A DNA stretch of 64,000 nt, taken from Coniferiporia sulphurascens. Its lineage: Eukaryota; Basidiomycota; Agaricomycetes; Hymenochaetales; Hymenochaetaceae. A program made the translations under genes and the position numbers. Shown here in pieces: positions 53,914-64,000 of this stretch (position 1 is the stretch's first letter; every line of letters starts with the position of its first letter). The DNA is taken from the NCBI GenBank assembly GCA_002794785.1, contig NBBA01000014.1:186001-250000 (forward strand), written 5' to 3'. The notes beneath the pieces were generated by a model. The model was not told the DNA's origin, did no database searches, and was given only the letters and a program-made list of their open reading frames with translations.

Positions 53914-55314
53914 CTACTTGATCTCTGGCAATGTCCAAGCTAAGACCCTCTCCACATGCTCCCTCCGCGTCTTTTCCTCGACCAGAGAAGGGAGCGCCTC
54001 CAGTACCGATCGCCACCTCCCGTCGCTTTCGGCATTGGGGTCGGGGTCGGGGAGGGCGACCCAGTGCGGGGAAGGCGTACTCTTCAGATGAGAAAAGTCC
54101 TGCACGGCGTGGAGCGTGTTTGTCTGGGGATGCGGAGGTCAGCATCTGATTCAGGGGCGGAGAAGCGGAATGAGCATCTCCTTGAAGGACGAGCTGGTGT
54201 GGAATGAATGGGGCGGAAGGCCGGATATGGTCCAGGAACGGTGTTAAGGAGAGGAAGAAGAGGATGCGGTGCAAGTTGAGTTAAATAGCTTACCTGGGCA
54301 CGTACGTCCGCGGAGAGTGGGAACGGAGTCGGGTACGGTCCGAAGGCGAGGTTGGCACAGTCCTCGATGACAGCGTTTGACGCTACGTGCACGTGAAAAT
54401 GCGTCGTGTGCGAGCTGTGTACGCGTAGCTGCACCAGCAGTGAATAAAACAAGACTCGAGCTCCAGGGATACCGACGCACCTGGTGACAAGTGCCGGCGA
54501 CGGTGCACCTCTCGAGGTTGTGCACGAGTACACTCCCCCGCACGCTACCCAGGAGGAGAAGACTGTCCTTGACGTCGTGGATGTGGACGGCCTTTAGACC
54601 TACGGAGTTGGGATCTTGACCGTACTGTCCAGTTCCGGAGGTTCGGGGTATCAGGTCCACGACGCAGCGATCAAGCCCGGAAAGGGTGAGATCGGTGTAT
54701 GGCACGCCCGTTTCTGAGTCAGGGCCGGAAGGAAGCTGCGAAGGCTGAGAGAGAGAAGCTGAGGTGAAATATTCGTAGGACGTTGGGCCAAGAGTCAATC
54801 CTGGGGTTGACACCGACGCCGCCGAAGGTGCTACTTGCCCTTCGCTTGGTCTGGGTGCAGGTTCTGGTGCAGCAGGAGGGGCGGAAGGCGTGGTGCTACG
54901 GCCGCCGGGTGTCTTTTTCTTGAATGAGAATTTCGCCTTCGGCGCGGAGCTCGTCCTGAGAGCCTCTACCCTCGTCTCAAGCTCTTGCAGTTGCTACGAG
55001 CCCAGTGTCTCAGTCCCATCTTAATACGACTTGTTAGTTCTGGAAGAGACTTACCTCCTCGCACGAGCGCCGGTCGTAAGTCGGGAGGAACGGCGTCGCA
55101 TCGTTGAGCCCCTTGCGCATATCCCGCACGTCGTCCGCGAGCTGCTTGATGAGCACATCGTCCGCGGACCCGGAAGCAGCGTCGAGGCGTGATGCGAGTT
55201 CTGGACAGGGCAAAAAATGTGCGAGATCGCGTCTGTATTGACTGTCCGACGGGAGATGGACGCACTGCCGCGCGCGGCCTGGAAAGACGAGTAGAAGTCT
55301 TGCGTCGTCTCCAT
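53914..55314 (-). CDS. TBCC: Tubulin-folding cofactor C (TBCC/C-CAP domain)
   Basis: METTQDFYSSFQAARG begins at 55314. The N-terminal helical spectrin-like part includes ELASRLDAASGSADDVLIKQ, then DDVRDMRKGLNDATPFLP, and QLQELETRVEALR. A Pro/Ser linker (FSFKKKTPGGRST) follows. The C-CAP beta-helix reads CVVDLIP, LKAVHIHDVKDSLLLLG, GSVLVHNLERCTVAGTCHQ/LRVH, HVHVASNAVIEDC and LAFGPYP. The last exon gives DFSHLKSTPSPHW and ends AWTLPEIK at 53914. The CHQLRVH and IEDC strings are the family core. The protein acts in the cytosol with cofactors D and E to stimulate beta-tubulin GTP hydrolysis and release the heterodimer. In this family an Arg in the domain is the catalytic finger (here the Arg in QLR or NLERC). 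Confidence 0.86.
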
Positions 55315-55469
55315 TAAGTTAATAGCAGGATATGATGATGATGAGGTTTGACAAAAGACGAAGAATCAAGACCGATAGCCGAGTGCAGTCTACTGCAGCA
55401 AGCACAAAAGGCAGTGGAACCACAAATTGTGAAGTCTACGTCTCATCCAAGTTTGAATTTATATCATTA

Positions 55470-56274
55470 CAGTGTAGTACTGGCACTTTACACACCCACC
55501 CTTTTCTCACTCAATACAATTGCTAAAATATCGTATACTATATATACATACTGCTAGGCTCATGCAAATTTTCGAAGCTATATCTTAAGTGGTTGAATTT
55601 ACAGAGGCGAAAGAGCTAAAACATCGAGCATTTCCTCTAGAGTAGACTAAGGTAATCACACAATTGTAATTCTTTTGCTCAACCAAATTAAATATTAAAA
55701 ACATATTTCTGGAGCTATGATTCAGGCGTACATAACTGTTTCTTTTTGTGAGGAAATTGTTTGAAAAAAACAGTTTAAAATGATGAAAAAGCGACAAACA
55801 TGAGCTGAAGCTCAAGAGTGTGACTTTTTTTCTCACGATTTTTGCTTTTCCCACGGATCATTGGTCTACACAGTGCACGAAGCACGGTGTTTTTTCTCCA
55901 TTTGCTAGCCCATCATTCCGGTCAGTTTACCAGCAGGATTAGAGATTTATTAGTGAGTTTCATCCAGTGCAGCCCTCAGTGGCCCTCAGACCGAAGCTAA
56001 AGATCTACGGTCAGGAATTTCCTAAAATAGGTGTTTATGATCGGTGGTAACATCGTCACGGGGTGTTTAAAGTGCTGGGTAGATGTGACAAATAGCCACA
56101 TTTCTCAAAGATTTTATATTAAATTAATGGCTGCGCTCAGAGGCCCATAATTAAGAGGATAAATTTCCATCAGCTGTGTCTAGCTCCAAGAGAAATTTCG
56201 AAGAAAAAAAATGCAAAAATAGAATTTACAGAAGCAAACTTCCTTAAGGTGTGTAAAGTGCCAGTACTACACTG
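55470..56274. mobile_element. Non-autonomous Tc1/mariner-type element
   Basis: 805 bp. 27-bp perfect terminal inverted repeats start CAGTGTAGTACTGGCACTTT (55470-55496) and end with their exact reverse complement (56248-56274). The TA dinucleotide flanks both ends (55468-55469 and 56275-56276), the target duplication of the superfamily. No transposase frame is present and the interior is AT-rich. It sits between the divergent cofactor C and PH-protein genes. Confidence 0.85.
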
Positions 56275-56546
56275 TATATGCTAAGTCAACCTAAAGAGGA
56301 TGCGCGCCACCGGGATAAACGCAGCCAATAAACGCGATCACATGATCAACACTTGCTTTTCCTATTCAGGCCCAGCGGTGGTTCAAACTGGTTCGGTTGT
56401 GCGACTTTCTGAGTCGTGTCCTGGACTTAGTCTCCAACGTGTTCAACATCGTCAAGAACGTCCCCAACATCGCGCAAAGCGTCAACAACATATCTGAAAA
56501 TCCTAGGCGACATCTTGCTCATGCTATTTCTTGCTTATAATCCCTT

Positions 56547-59500
56547 ATGTCTCTGAGTACTAACTCTGACCGGAGCGACCACGAGCCCCCGCCCATCGCG
56601 GGTCTCCGCTCGCCCCTCTACGGCACAGCTACTTTTACTACACTATCACCATCCTCAACACCTGCACCATTGTCGTCTTCGGGCGCGTCATCTACACGAT
56701 TGTCCCCGCCGTCGCGTTCAGGTATGTTGACTTGAAACAGTATCACATTACTAGCGTTAATGCTGCGCAGCGACACCAATAACATCCGACGACGGAACGT
56801 ACATACGTCGCGATGTGGCCTCACCAACTGCATCATCCTTCGACTCGCGGCGGTATACTGATGACCAGGGGTCATCGCAATCTTATATGGACGAAAATGA
56901 TAACTCTTTCGACGAGACCGCTGAGGTAGAGGAGGTCCTTAGCCGCATCGACGACGAGATATCCCAGATTTCGCGTGAAGACAATTTCGGATCAGGATAT
57001 TCTAGCTCAAGTCACTCTTCCTCGTATGGACCTGGACCCGGGTCCCAGGGCTCGGCAGGCTCATACGTGTCTGGCACAGAGCCACTCAATTTCGACCGCG
57101 AGCGGCGTGTATTGAGCGTAATATCAGAGCGCAGCGAGGCACACTCACTGGGTTCCGGAACGGCTACAAGCACGGGCCTCTTCCAGAACCTTTTCGCATC
57201 AACATTCTCGAGGCCAGCAACGCTTTTCTCCACAGCTGCACGGAGTTTTTACGGGGCACCCCCGTCCCCACTGTCTCCACCGTCGAGCATTCCTACGCTG
57301 CAGAGCCTGAGACCTGCGACGCCTGAACGGACTTTTCGACCGGTGCCTCCCAGCGGTAGACGCGTAGGCGACTTGGTGGCGAGTTTTGAATCTTCCGCGT
57401 CGGATTCAGATATTTCTTCGGCGAGTTATTCAAGGCCCGGGTCGGTCCCCCTGGGTCCGCGCTCCCCAAGTCCATACGGTAGCTCATCGCGGTCTATATC
57501 ACCCATTAAGCACTCTCGCTCTGGAAGTACGGGTCTTGTGCTCGGGCTTTCGTCAGCAAGCAGCGCGTCATCACAGTCTATATCTTCCTATCTTTCGCCA
57601 CCAACACATAGTACAGCATTCTCTCGTTCATATGCGAATCGTTCCTCTGATACTGCTACTGGCTCTGTCACCGAGCGTCCGCGCTCTCCACTGAGCTCCG
57701 TACGAAATATTGTTGATGCATGGAAAGAGCGCTCTCCTGAAAAGGCCTCCGTCGCAACACGTTCTGCTGCGTCTTCATCTATTGCCAGCGGGCCTAGCTT
57801 CACCAGCGCAGGTGCAAGTTCAGCCCCTTTCGGATTTGGCAATGGCTTCTTCAGTCTTCGCCGACGCGCGACATTAACAGCTTCCAGCAGCGGCGGACGC
57901 CGCTTCGGAAGTACAAACCCGCCTTCTTCGTATGATTCTTATGACGAGTCGGCCTCGGACAGCATACCAGACTCGCGCAGTCTTGCTCGGTCCAGTAGCC
58001 ATCGCAGCGCGGGTGGTAGTTCGGTCTTCGACATGTCCGAACTGGGAAGTTTTGTCCGCGGAAATCAAGACGTAAGTCAATCCCGTGCACTCGTGTATAT
58101 TTACTGATCACATGATCGTTCTTTATTTCGTGTGTCTTCCGTTCGTGCAGGCGCTCCGCATCGGCCAGCTATGGTATCTCAATGTACATGCGGCGCCTCC
58201 GTTCCGTTGGCAGCGCTGCCAGGCTATGCTTTACCCGAATATGCTGTTGCTCACGTGGGTCGCTGCGGGCGGTGGACGTGGGGTCGTCACGCTTGACCTC
58301 GTCAATTGCAATGAAGTACGCAGCGTTCCAAGTCCCAGCCACCCGAGCGCGCGCGATGATATCGGTACCGTCGCTGCGCGTCTGCAGATGGACGAACGAC
58401 TTGCGGATAGCGGTGATATAGGGGAGTACGATCTTGTCGAAATGCTCTGCCCCTTCCAGCTCTTGTACGGCGACGGTATCGAGCGTCTTGGTGCTGAGAG
58501 CGCAAGAGAACGCGTTAGATGGGTCAGCGCAATCTGGTACGTGTATAAGTATTTCAACGTCCGTTATATAGTACTTATCCCGTTTCAGGGAGGCTCTTGA
58601 TCGTTCCGTTGCGCCGCCAGATCGTTCCGTGACTCGTTCGCCTACAGGCTCAATTCGCACAATTCGCTCTGTAACGAGTAGCGTCGTCAGCTCAGGCTCA
58701 GGATCGGGATCTGCGTCGACCACATACCTTCCTCCCATGGATAGTATTCCTGATCTGTCAGATTTCGATGCATCTTCATTCATGCAAGCACAGTCTCCGC
58801 GTCATTCTTTGTCCTCGTTTACGTCGTTCGCGCGTACACGTGCGACAGATGATGGTGCTATATCTAGCCGTGATGGACTTCTTCATCCATTCGATGCGCG
58901 TTCTATCGAGATTGCGCCCAGTCGAAGCTCGTCCCTCCGCCGCACGTCATCGCTTGCCGATCTTGACGCGGAATTCGCGAGTGCCCTCAGCGCAAGCGGG
59001 ATTAGCTTTGATTCACGGACGCGCTCGCGAGGCGGCTCATCTCGTTTCAGTGCACGATGGACGCGCGGTTTGAGTGAATATAGTTCTTCTGTTGGATCAT
59101 CGGAAATCATGTCGGACCTGACACGCAGGACTCGTCCGTCGACTTTCTACTCTTCATCAGGCTCCTCTCAACCGACGTTCCGGGCGTTTGACTCATCAAG
59201 TTCTACTATCACACCTACGCATGACGTGCATTCAACTCTGGACTCTGACACAGGCACTCAAGTCGTGCCATCCACACTTTCTTTGCGGCGATCCGCATCG
59301 AACTCGATGCTCGGTGACTCGCATTCCGGCTCGGCGATGACGATCGAAACGCATACACGCTCCCCGACAACGCCCACGCGCTCGAGTCGCTCCCCAGAGT
59401 CTCTATACACGACAACGTCAGGTACGGGTCTCTCACGTGCCACCGCGGTACGACGCCGCACTCCGCGCGCCGTGCGTACATACTCAGGCAGCACCCGTAG

Positions 59501-62500
59501 CGGCATGGTCCAGAGCACTTCGGACAAGGAGAATGAACATGATGAGGTTGCTACGACGGGAACTTGGAACGCGTGTGAAACGAGTCAATGGAGCACGCTG
59601 GATGGTGGTCGAAGCTATACGGCGACGAGCTATGATAACAGCCGCTTCACATCCGCGCGCACGCTATCAGAGTCTGGTATCTCGACGATACGACAGGTAG
59701 AGTCTGTGGGAGTGACTGACCTTAAAAGTGAGGAAGGCGAGAGCGAGGATGATGTTTTCCTCACACCGACGCCATCTGCTCGTACGGCTACCTCATACCA
59801 TTCTGCACCTGGAACGCCCACCCCGTCTATTCCCAGTCTGTCTTCATCGGATTACGAGACTGCGCTAAAAGCTTCTTCGTCTGAATATGCGACAGCTGAG
59901 CTTTGCTCATCAGAGCCGCCATTGACAGAGTATGAAACAGCAGATTTGTGCTTGTGTCCAACAGAGCCGTCCTCGACGGAGTATACTACCGCGGATGTCT
60001 GCCCCTCGACGCCTCCGGCAACTGAGACGGAATATTTGACAGCTGAATGTCGATGCAAGCCCGCTGAACCGGCTACTGTCGAAGAGGCAGGGACATTGAC
60101 TCCTTCGCTCAGTCTCACCTATTTACCGACGGAAAAATCGGCAGCGGGGGAAGAAGTTATAAGCCTTTACGCGCCGTCGACAGTGCCAACAGTCCTTAGC
60201 AGTATCGAGGAGGCTGCGATACAGCTCCCGGAGTCCGAGACGCAAGAGTCACCGACCGTATCAATGTCCGGACCAGACAAAGGGCCTTCAATGAGCGTAG
60301 AGGAACCGTCAACACAGTCGTCCGAGTCTCCAGCAGCTCCTCCTACTCCTGTCGTTGTCCCTCCGACGCCTTCGCTTTCTACAAGTGAATCAAGCACTCC
60401 AGCGGATATGACGACCTCGACTGCAGAGTCTAGTACTACGCCTACTCCATCCTCTCCATCTTCGCCGTCAATTCCGTCGATCCCTTTGACACCATCTTCA
60501 CCGTCCTCGCCGACATCGATGGTCTACAAATCGGAATCTTCGATGACGCCGAAATCCAAGTCACTTTATGTACCCTCGCACAGTAGCGCAAAGTCTGAGC
60601 CCAGCGTCTCCGATGGGTATGACACGTCTTTCTTTGCGCCTTCGCCCTCTTTGCACTCCACTCTACTCATGGATCCTGTCGACGTGAGCTTTGGGACATC
60701 TTTCCTCCGGCCGGACATGAGCGAGCTCCTCTCAGGCAAATCCAGCCCCTTCATGCTGAAAGGTCCCACTGGGATCAGCACAACGGCGACTCCGACTTCC
60801 ACAACAACAAACACCACCAGCAGCATTGAACAAACAACCAGTAGGAGCACCACAGAACTCACAACACCGAGCTCTGTCTCCAGTACTAGTAGCATGATTA
60901 TGAGCTCGGAGCGCTCGCAAAGCATCAGTAGCCTGACGCCGAGTAGCGCCCTGCGACCCTCGACTATCGCCATCAGTGAGCGTACATCTGGTCCAAGTAC
61001 ACTAACAGCGAGCAGTACCGGAGGCCCGCCTACTGTTGGTAGCGGTGAGCAGAGATTCAGCATAAGCAGCCTGACGGCAAGCAGCGATATACGTCCATCG
61101 ACCCCTGGCGGCGGTGACCGAACATTCAGTGTCAGTGACCTGACGGCAAGCAGTGGTATGCGCCTGATGTCTGTTATCGGCACGGAGCGTACACCGAGCG
61201 TGGGCACTCTCACAGCGAGTAGTGCTGTGCATCCCCAGACCACTGGGGACGACAAAAGCACCGCAACTCCAAGCAGTCTGACGCCGAGCAGTCCGTTACA
61301 ATCTCGGTCCGCGAGTAGCATCGCGCATACAATGGTCCCAAGTAGCTTGACACAGAGCAGTGCATTCGACGACGAGAGCATCCTTGGACATACCGTGACG
61401 GTAACAAGGACGCCATCGAGTGTGAGCAGCATTTCCACTGCGTCGATGGATAGCGCTATGTTCGCTCCAGAGTCTTTGTACGAAGAATCTCTGGCAACTG
61501 TTCCGACATTATTATCCTCAAGAGCTACTACACCGAGGCCGGTAAGTTTGCTTAGTTTTCCAGCTAATGTCATTTCTTTCTCTATGGTTCTGACTAATCT
61601 AAACTATATGTCCTATAGATGACGCCCTTTGGAGTCCCCTTACCAAGTTCGCCTTCGCTGACCTTCACCTCAGCGACGCCCACAGCATCGCTCAGTATTG
61701 GCACACCCAGAAGCAGTGCTCTCTCGGCACACACTATGACATCCGTCGCTACATCTGATGTTGTTGAACAGCCGCGCGAAGAAATTCTGACGCACGATGT
61801 CAACAGACTGCTTCGTTATCTGCATGACCTCGACCAGATACGAGGCGGGGAGACACAAGATATGAGGGAGCAGCTCCAGCGTATTGAGGAAGAATTACGA
61901 GGCCTTGCCGATTACCTGCATAAGTCAGAGGTCCCCAAGAAAGAAGAGCGTGTGGTTAGCTCTGTCCGACCTTCCGGTCGGAGGTCAGCAGATCCAATTC
62001 CGGAACAAGAGCGTGTGGTTAGCTCTGTTCGACCTCCTGGCCGGAGGTCAGTGGTTTCAATCCCAGAACGCTCAGCGACTGTCCGCCAGCGCTCCCTATC
62101 CCCGGAATCGTTAGAGTATGAGCCTGTGCCTTTAGGGTTGGCAGACCGCAGTGCCGTATTGTCGGAATCTACGGATCCTCTTCCAGTTCCTGAACCGCTT
62201 CCACATACCGGAACTGAACGTGCACTGACGGTGTCGGTGCATTCCGTGACTCCACCACTCTCACCGTCGTATTCCCTTTCAACTCTATCGGAGGGCATGT
62301 CATTTTTGTCTTCGCATCATTCAGACGATTTCAGTCTTATGAGTCTCGAGGACTATCCAGCCGTCCCATTAAGTGCTCCTGGTTCACCATCTTCACCATC
62401 GAGCCCGGGTTGGTCATCATCCTCAACGGAGGCGCCTATCCCTCCGTCATCCGTAACTCCAAGCTCGGACCCGCGCAGCTCTATGATGACAGGTCCAGAG

Positions 62501-64000
62501 TATATTCCCGAGGACCTGACTCCCGAATCGCCATTTGCAGCCGCTGCTACTCCAATACCTCCTGTATCACCGTTGGCATCCCTAGCATCCGCAGAGTCGC
62601 CCATGCCACTCCCTCCAGACTCGATGACACCCTCGCGACACTCAGCGACACCATTAGCGGTCTCTCCATTGCCAATGGAATCAGCGTCAGTGCGATCGTT
62701 GACCGAACCGTCGGAACGGGAACTCTCATCTGCAACACCACCGCCTTTGTCCTCATCCTCATCCTTACCCTCATCCTTACCCTCATCATCACTGCCGTCA
62801 ACACCATCGTCCCCTTTGCCTCCCTCTCCTGCACCGTCATCTGTCATTCCTGTGCGACAACCAGCTTCGCCAGTCCTATCGGTGTCCCCAGAGCCCTCGG
62901 AGCCAGCCCTTCCACTGTCCCCAGAACCAGCTGGGTCTGCAGTACTGCCTGATTCCCCAACGCCGCTGCCATCTCCAGTATTAGCGCCATCTCCGGGTCC
63001 GTTGATTGCGACTGAGCCGCCGTCCCCAGCTATTACAGTTCGGCCGCCATCCGACAGGAGCGGTCGTTCCAGGGCGCTCGATGGTTTGAGAGACCTTCTT
63101 GAAGATCTCCGAGGCCAGACACAGGCTCTTTGGGACGGGCAGCTTGCTACAAACCGTATGTTGGATGATCTCGTAGAGAGGAGGCCTCCTACAGTTCCGA
63201 CTCCCGAAGGCAACGAAGAAGTGTTCAATAGATTACACGCTATTGAAGGCCTTTTAGATGGCATCTTGCGGGACTTGGATAGGGCGAGATTGGGAGGTAC
63301 AGACGAAACTGCACCATCAGACATTGGCTCAGACACATCATCGGCACTTCGACGGTACATAGACCGACTGCGTGACCCTCGCCGCCACGAACCACTGCAC
63401 ATGCCAACGCCGGTTCGAGCGCCACGAGCAGACCTGGATACTGAATGGCTTGACTTCTTGTCTGCGCCCCCTCCGGCCACTGACCAGCCTATCCAGGGCC
63501 CTCCTCCGATTGTCCCTTTGGTTCAACGCTCTGCAAGACGGCCACGGGTTGACAGTATTAGTCCTCCTTTATCGGACCTGACTCCAGTTATCCGCACACG
63601 GTCCGTGCCTTCCGACGAGAGGATCAGATACTCTGATATACCTCGCGCCGGAAGACCGCGGGTGAGAATACCGCCGTCCGCACGGCCTCGTCAACCACAC
63701 GGCACAAGAGGGCCAGCTACACCAGAGGAATCCGGAATCATCTATGACATTCCAGGATCCCCATGGAGGCGTCCACGACCCCGCCCCCCGTTGACATCAA
63801 GCATTGATTTCTTTGATCGGGTACGGGGGAACCGCCAAGCAAGACAGCACGGAGGAGATGGGTTTTTCGACAGTACTGTTCCCCCGGCCGAAGCTGAACA
63901 AGTTGGGTCGGCGTCTTTTCCAGAGGAAAATTCATATGCTTACTGACACTTGTCGCGATAGGGCCCTTTTGAAGAAGTTCCCCAAGCACCACCGCCTCGC
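56547..64000 (+). CDS. Giant Ser/Thr/Pro-rich PH-domain protein, continues past the right edge
   Basis: MSLSTNSDRSDHEPPP begins at 56547. Exon 2 follows an intron ending GCGCAG and gives a Ser-rich region. The PH domain lies at about 58152-58590, split by an intron at the end: RIGQLWYLNVHAAPPFRWQR, then LYPNMLLLTWVA, VVTLDLVNCNEVRSV, YDLVEMLCPFQLLYGDG and RERVRWVSAIW/EAL. About 1,000 Ser/Thr-rich residues follow, with EY.TA repeats (59850-60060) and an exact 23-residue repeat (60933-61361). After an intron (GTAAGT...CTATAG, 61543-61618) comes a further Pro/Ser-rich part with a predicted coiled segment (VNRLLRYLHDLDQIRGGE). An apparent stop at 63944 is probably in an intron, because GGCCCTTTTGAAGAAG after a TAG near 63960 looks coding. 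PH domains bind phosphoinositides or proteins, so a cortical scaffold is a reasonable guess. Confidence 0.75.
60933..61361 (+). repeat. 69-bp (23-residue) tandem repeat in the PH protein
   Basis: The motif LT(A/P/Q)SS recurs seven times at exactly 23-residue spacing. First Leu codon at 60933 and last at 61347, that is six full units of 69 bp. Each unit ends in a Ser/Thr-rich segment before the next LT. Confidence 0.85.
61946..62071 (+). repeat. 63-bp direct tandem duplication in the PH protein
   Basis: ERVVSSVRP(S/P)GRRS occurs twice, with starts at 61946 and 62009, exactly 63 bp apart. Confidence 0.85.

Noticed and set aside
60566..61573. Minus-strand 335-codon frame opposite the PH protein
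   Set aside because: It is the antisense shadow of Ser/Thr-rich codons and has no motif; the + strand frame has the repeats and phase-keeping introns.

Overview
The window looks like nuclear DNA of a basidiomycete fungus, most likely an agaricomycete (inference). Its genes are compact and carry many short (about 45-70 bp) GT...AG introns. Its SNF5 has a C-terminal GATA-type zinc finger. Nested Copia and PIF/Harbinger elements carry a heavy CpG-decay signature. Gene calls rest on conserved motifs that I translated and spliced by eye; no database search was run.

Layout. 1-12.3 kb is a nested transposon island. A PIF/Harbinger element has a + strand Myb/SANT-like gene and a - strand DDE transposase. 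Its Myb gene is split by a Copia retrotransposon (1905-8951), and its transposase by a solo LTR of the same Copia family (11328-11583). The Copia element itself holds three solo LTRs of a second family (4746-5283, 7184-7744, 8162-8721), each with a perfect 5-bp target duplication. 12.6-16 kb is a Uls1/Rad5-class SNF2 translocase. 17-25 kb holds both enzymes of de novo GDP-L-fucose synthesis (GDP-fucose synthase +, GDP-mannose 4,6-dehydratase -), flanking a possible winged-helix protein and an unrecognised mitochondrial protein. 25.5-27.2 kb is a divergent ribosomal-protein pair (uS8, eS17) with an inverted E-box pair between them. 27.5-37.5 kb holds an unrecognised low-complexity protein, a DGK1-like CTP-dependent diacylglycerol kinase, a HCS1/IGHMBP2-type helicase and a secreted type-B carboxylesterase. 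37.6-41.5 kb holds a RING protein with SUMO-interaction-like motifs and an Hsp20. 41.5-45.4 kb is gene-poor. 45.4-46.3 kb is a divergent QCR8/OST4 pair, both tiny and easily missed. 47.3-53.4 kb is SNF5, with long polyQ and Gly-Met tracts. 53.9-55.3 kb is tubulin-folding cofactor C. 55.5-56.3 kb is a Tc1/mariner-type non-autonomous element in the shared upstream region. 56.5 kb to the right edge is a giant Ser/Thr/Pro-rich PH-domain protein with an exact 23-residue tandem repeat.

How parts work together. GDP-fucose synthase uses the product of GMD, so the pair could supply GDP-fucose for fucosylated wall or glycoprotein glycans. SNF5 and the SNF2 translocase are separate chromatin factors. 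The SNF2 protein and the RING protein both carry SUMO-interaction-like motifs. The island's strongest signal is that nearly every difference between LTR copies, and nearly every premature stop, sits at an ancestral CpG. This points to DNA methylation and deamination of the transposons.
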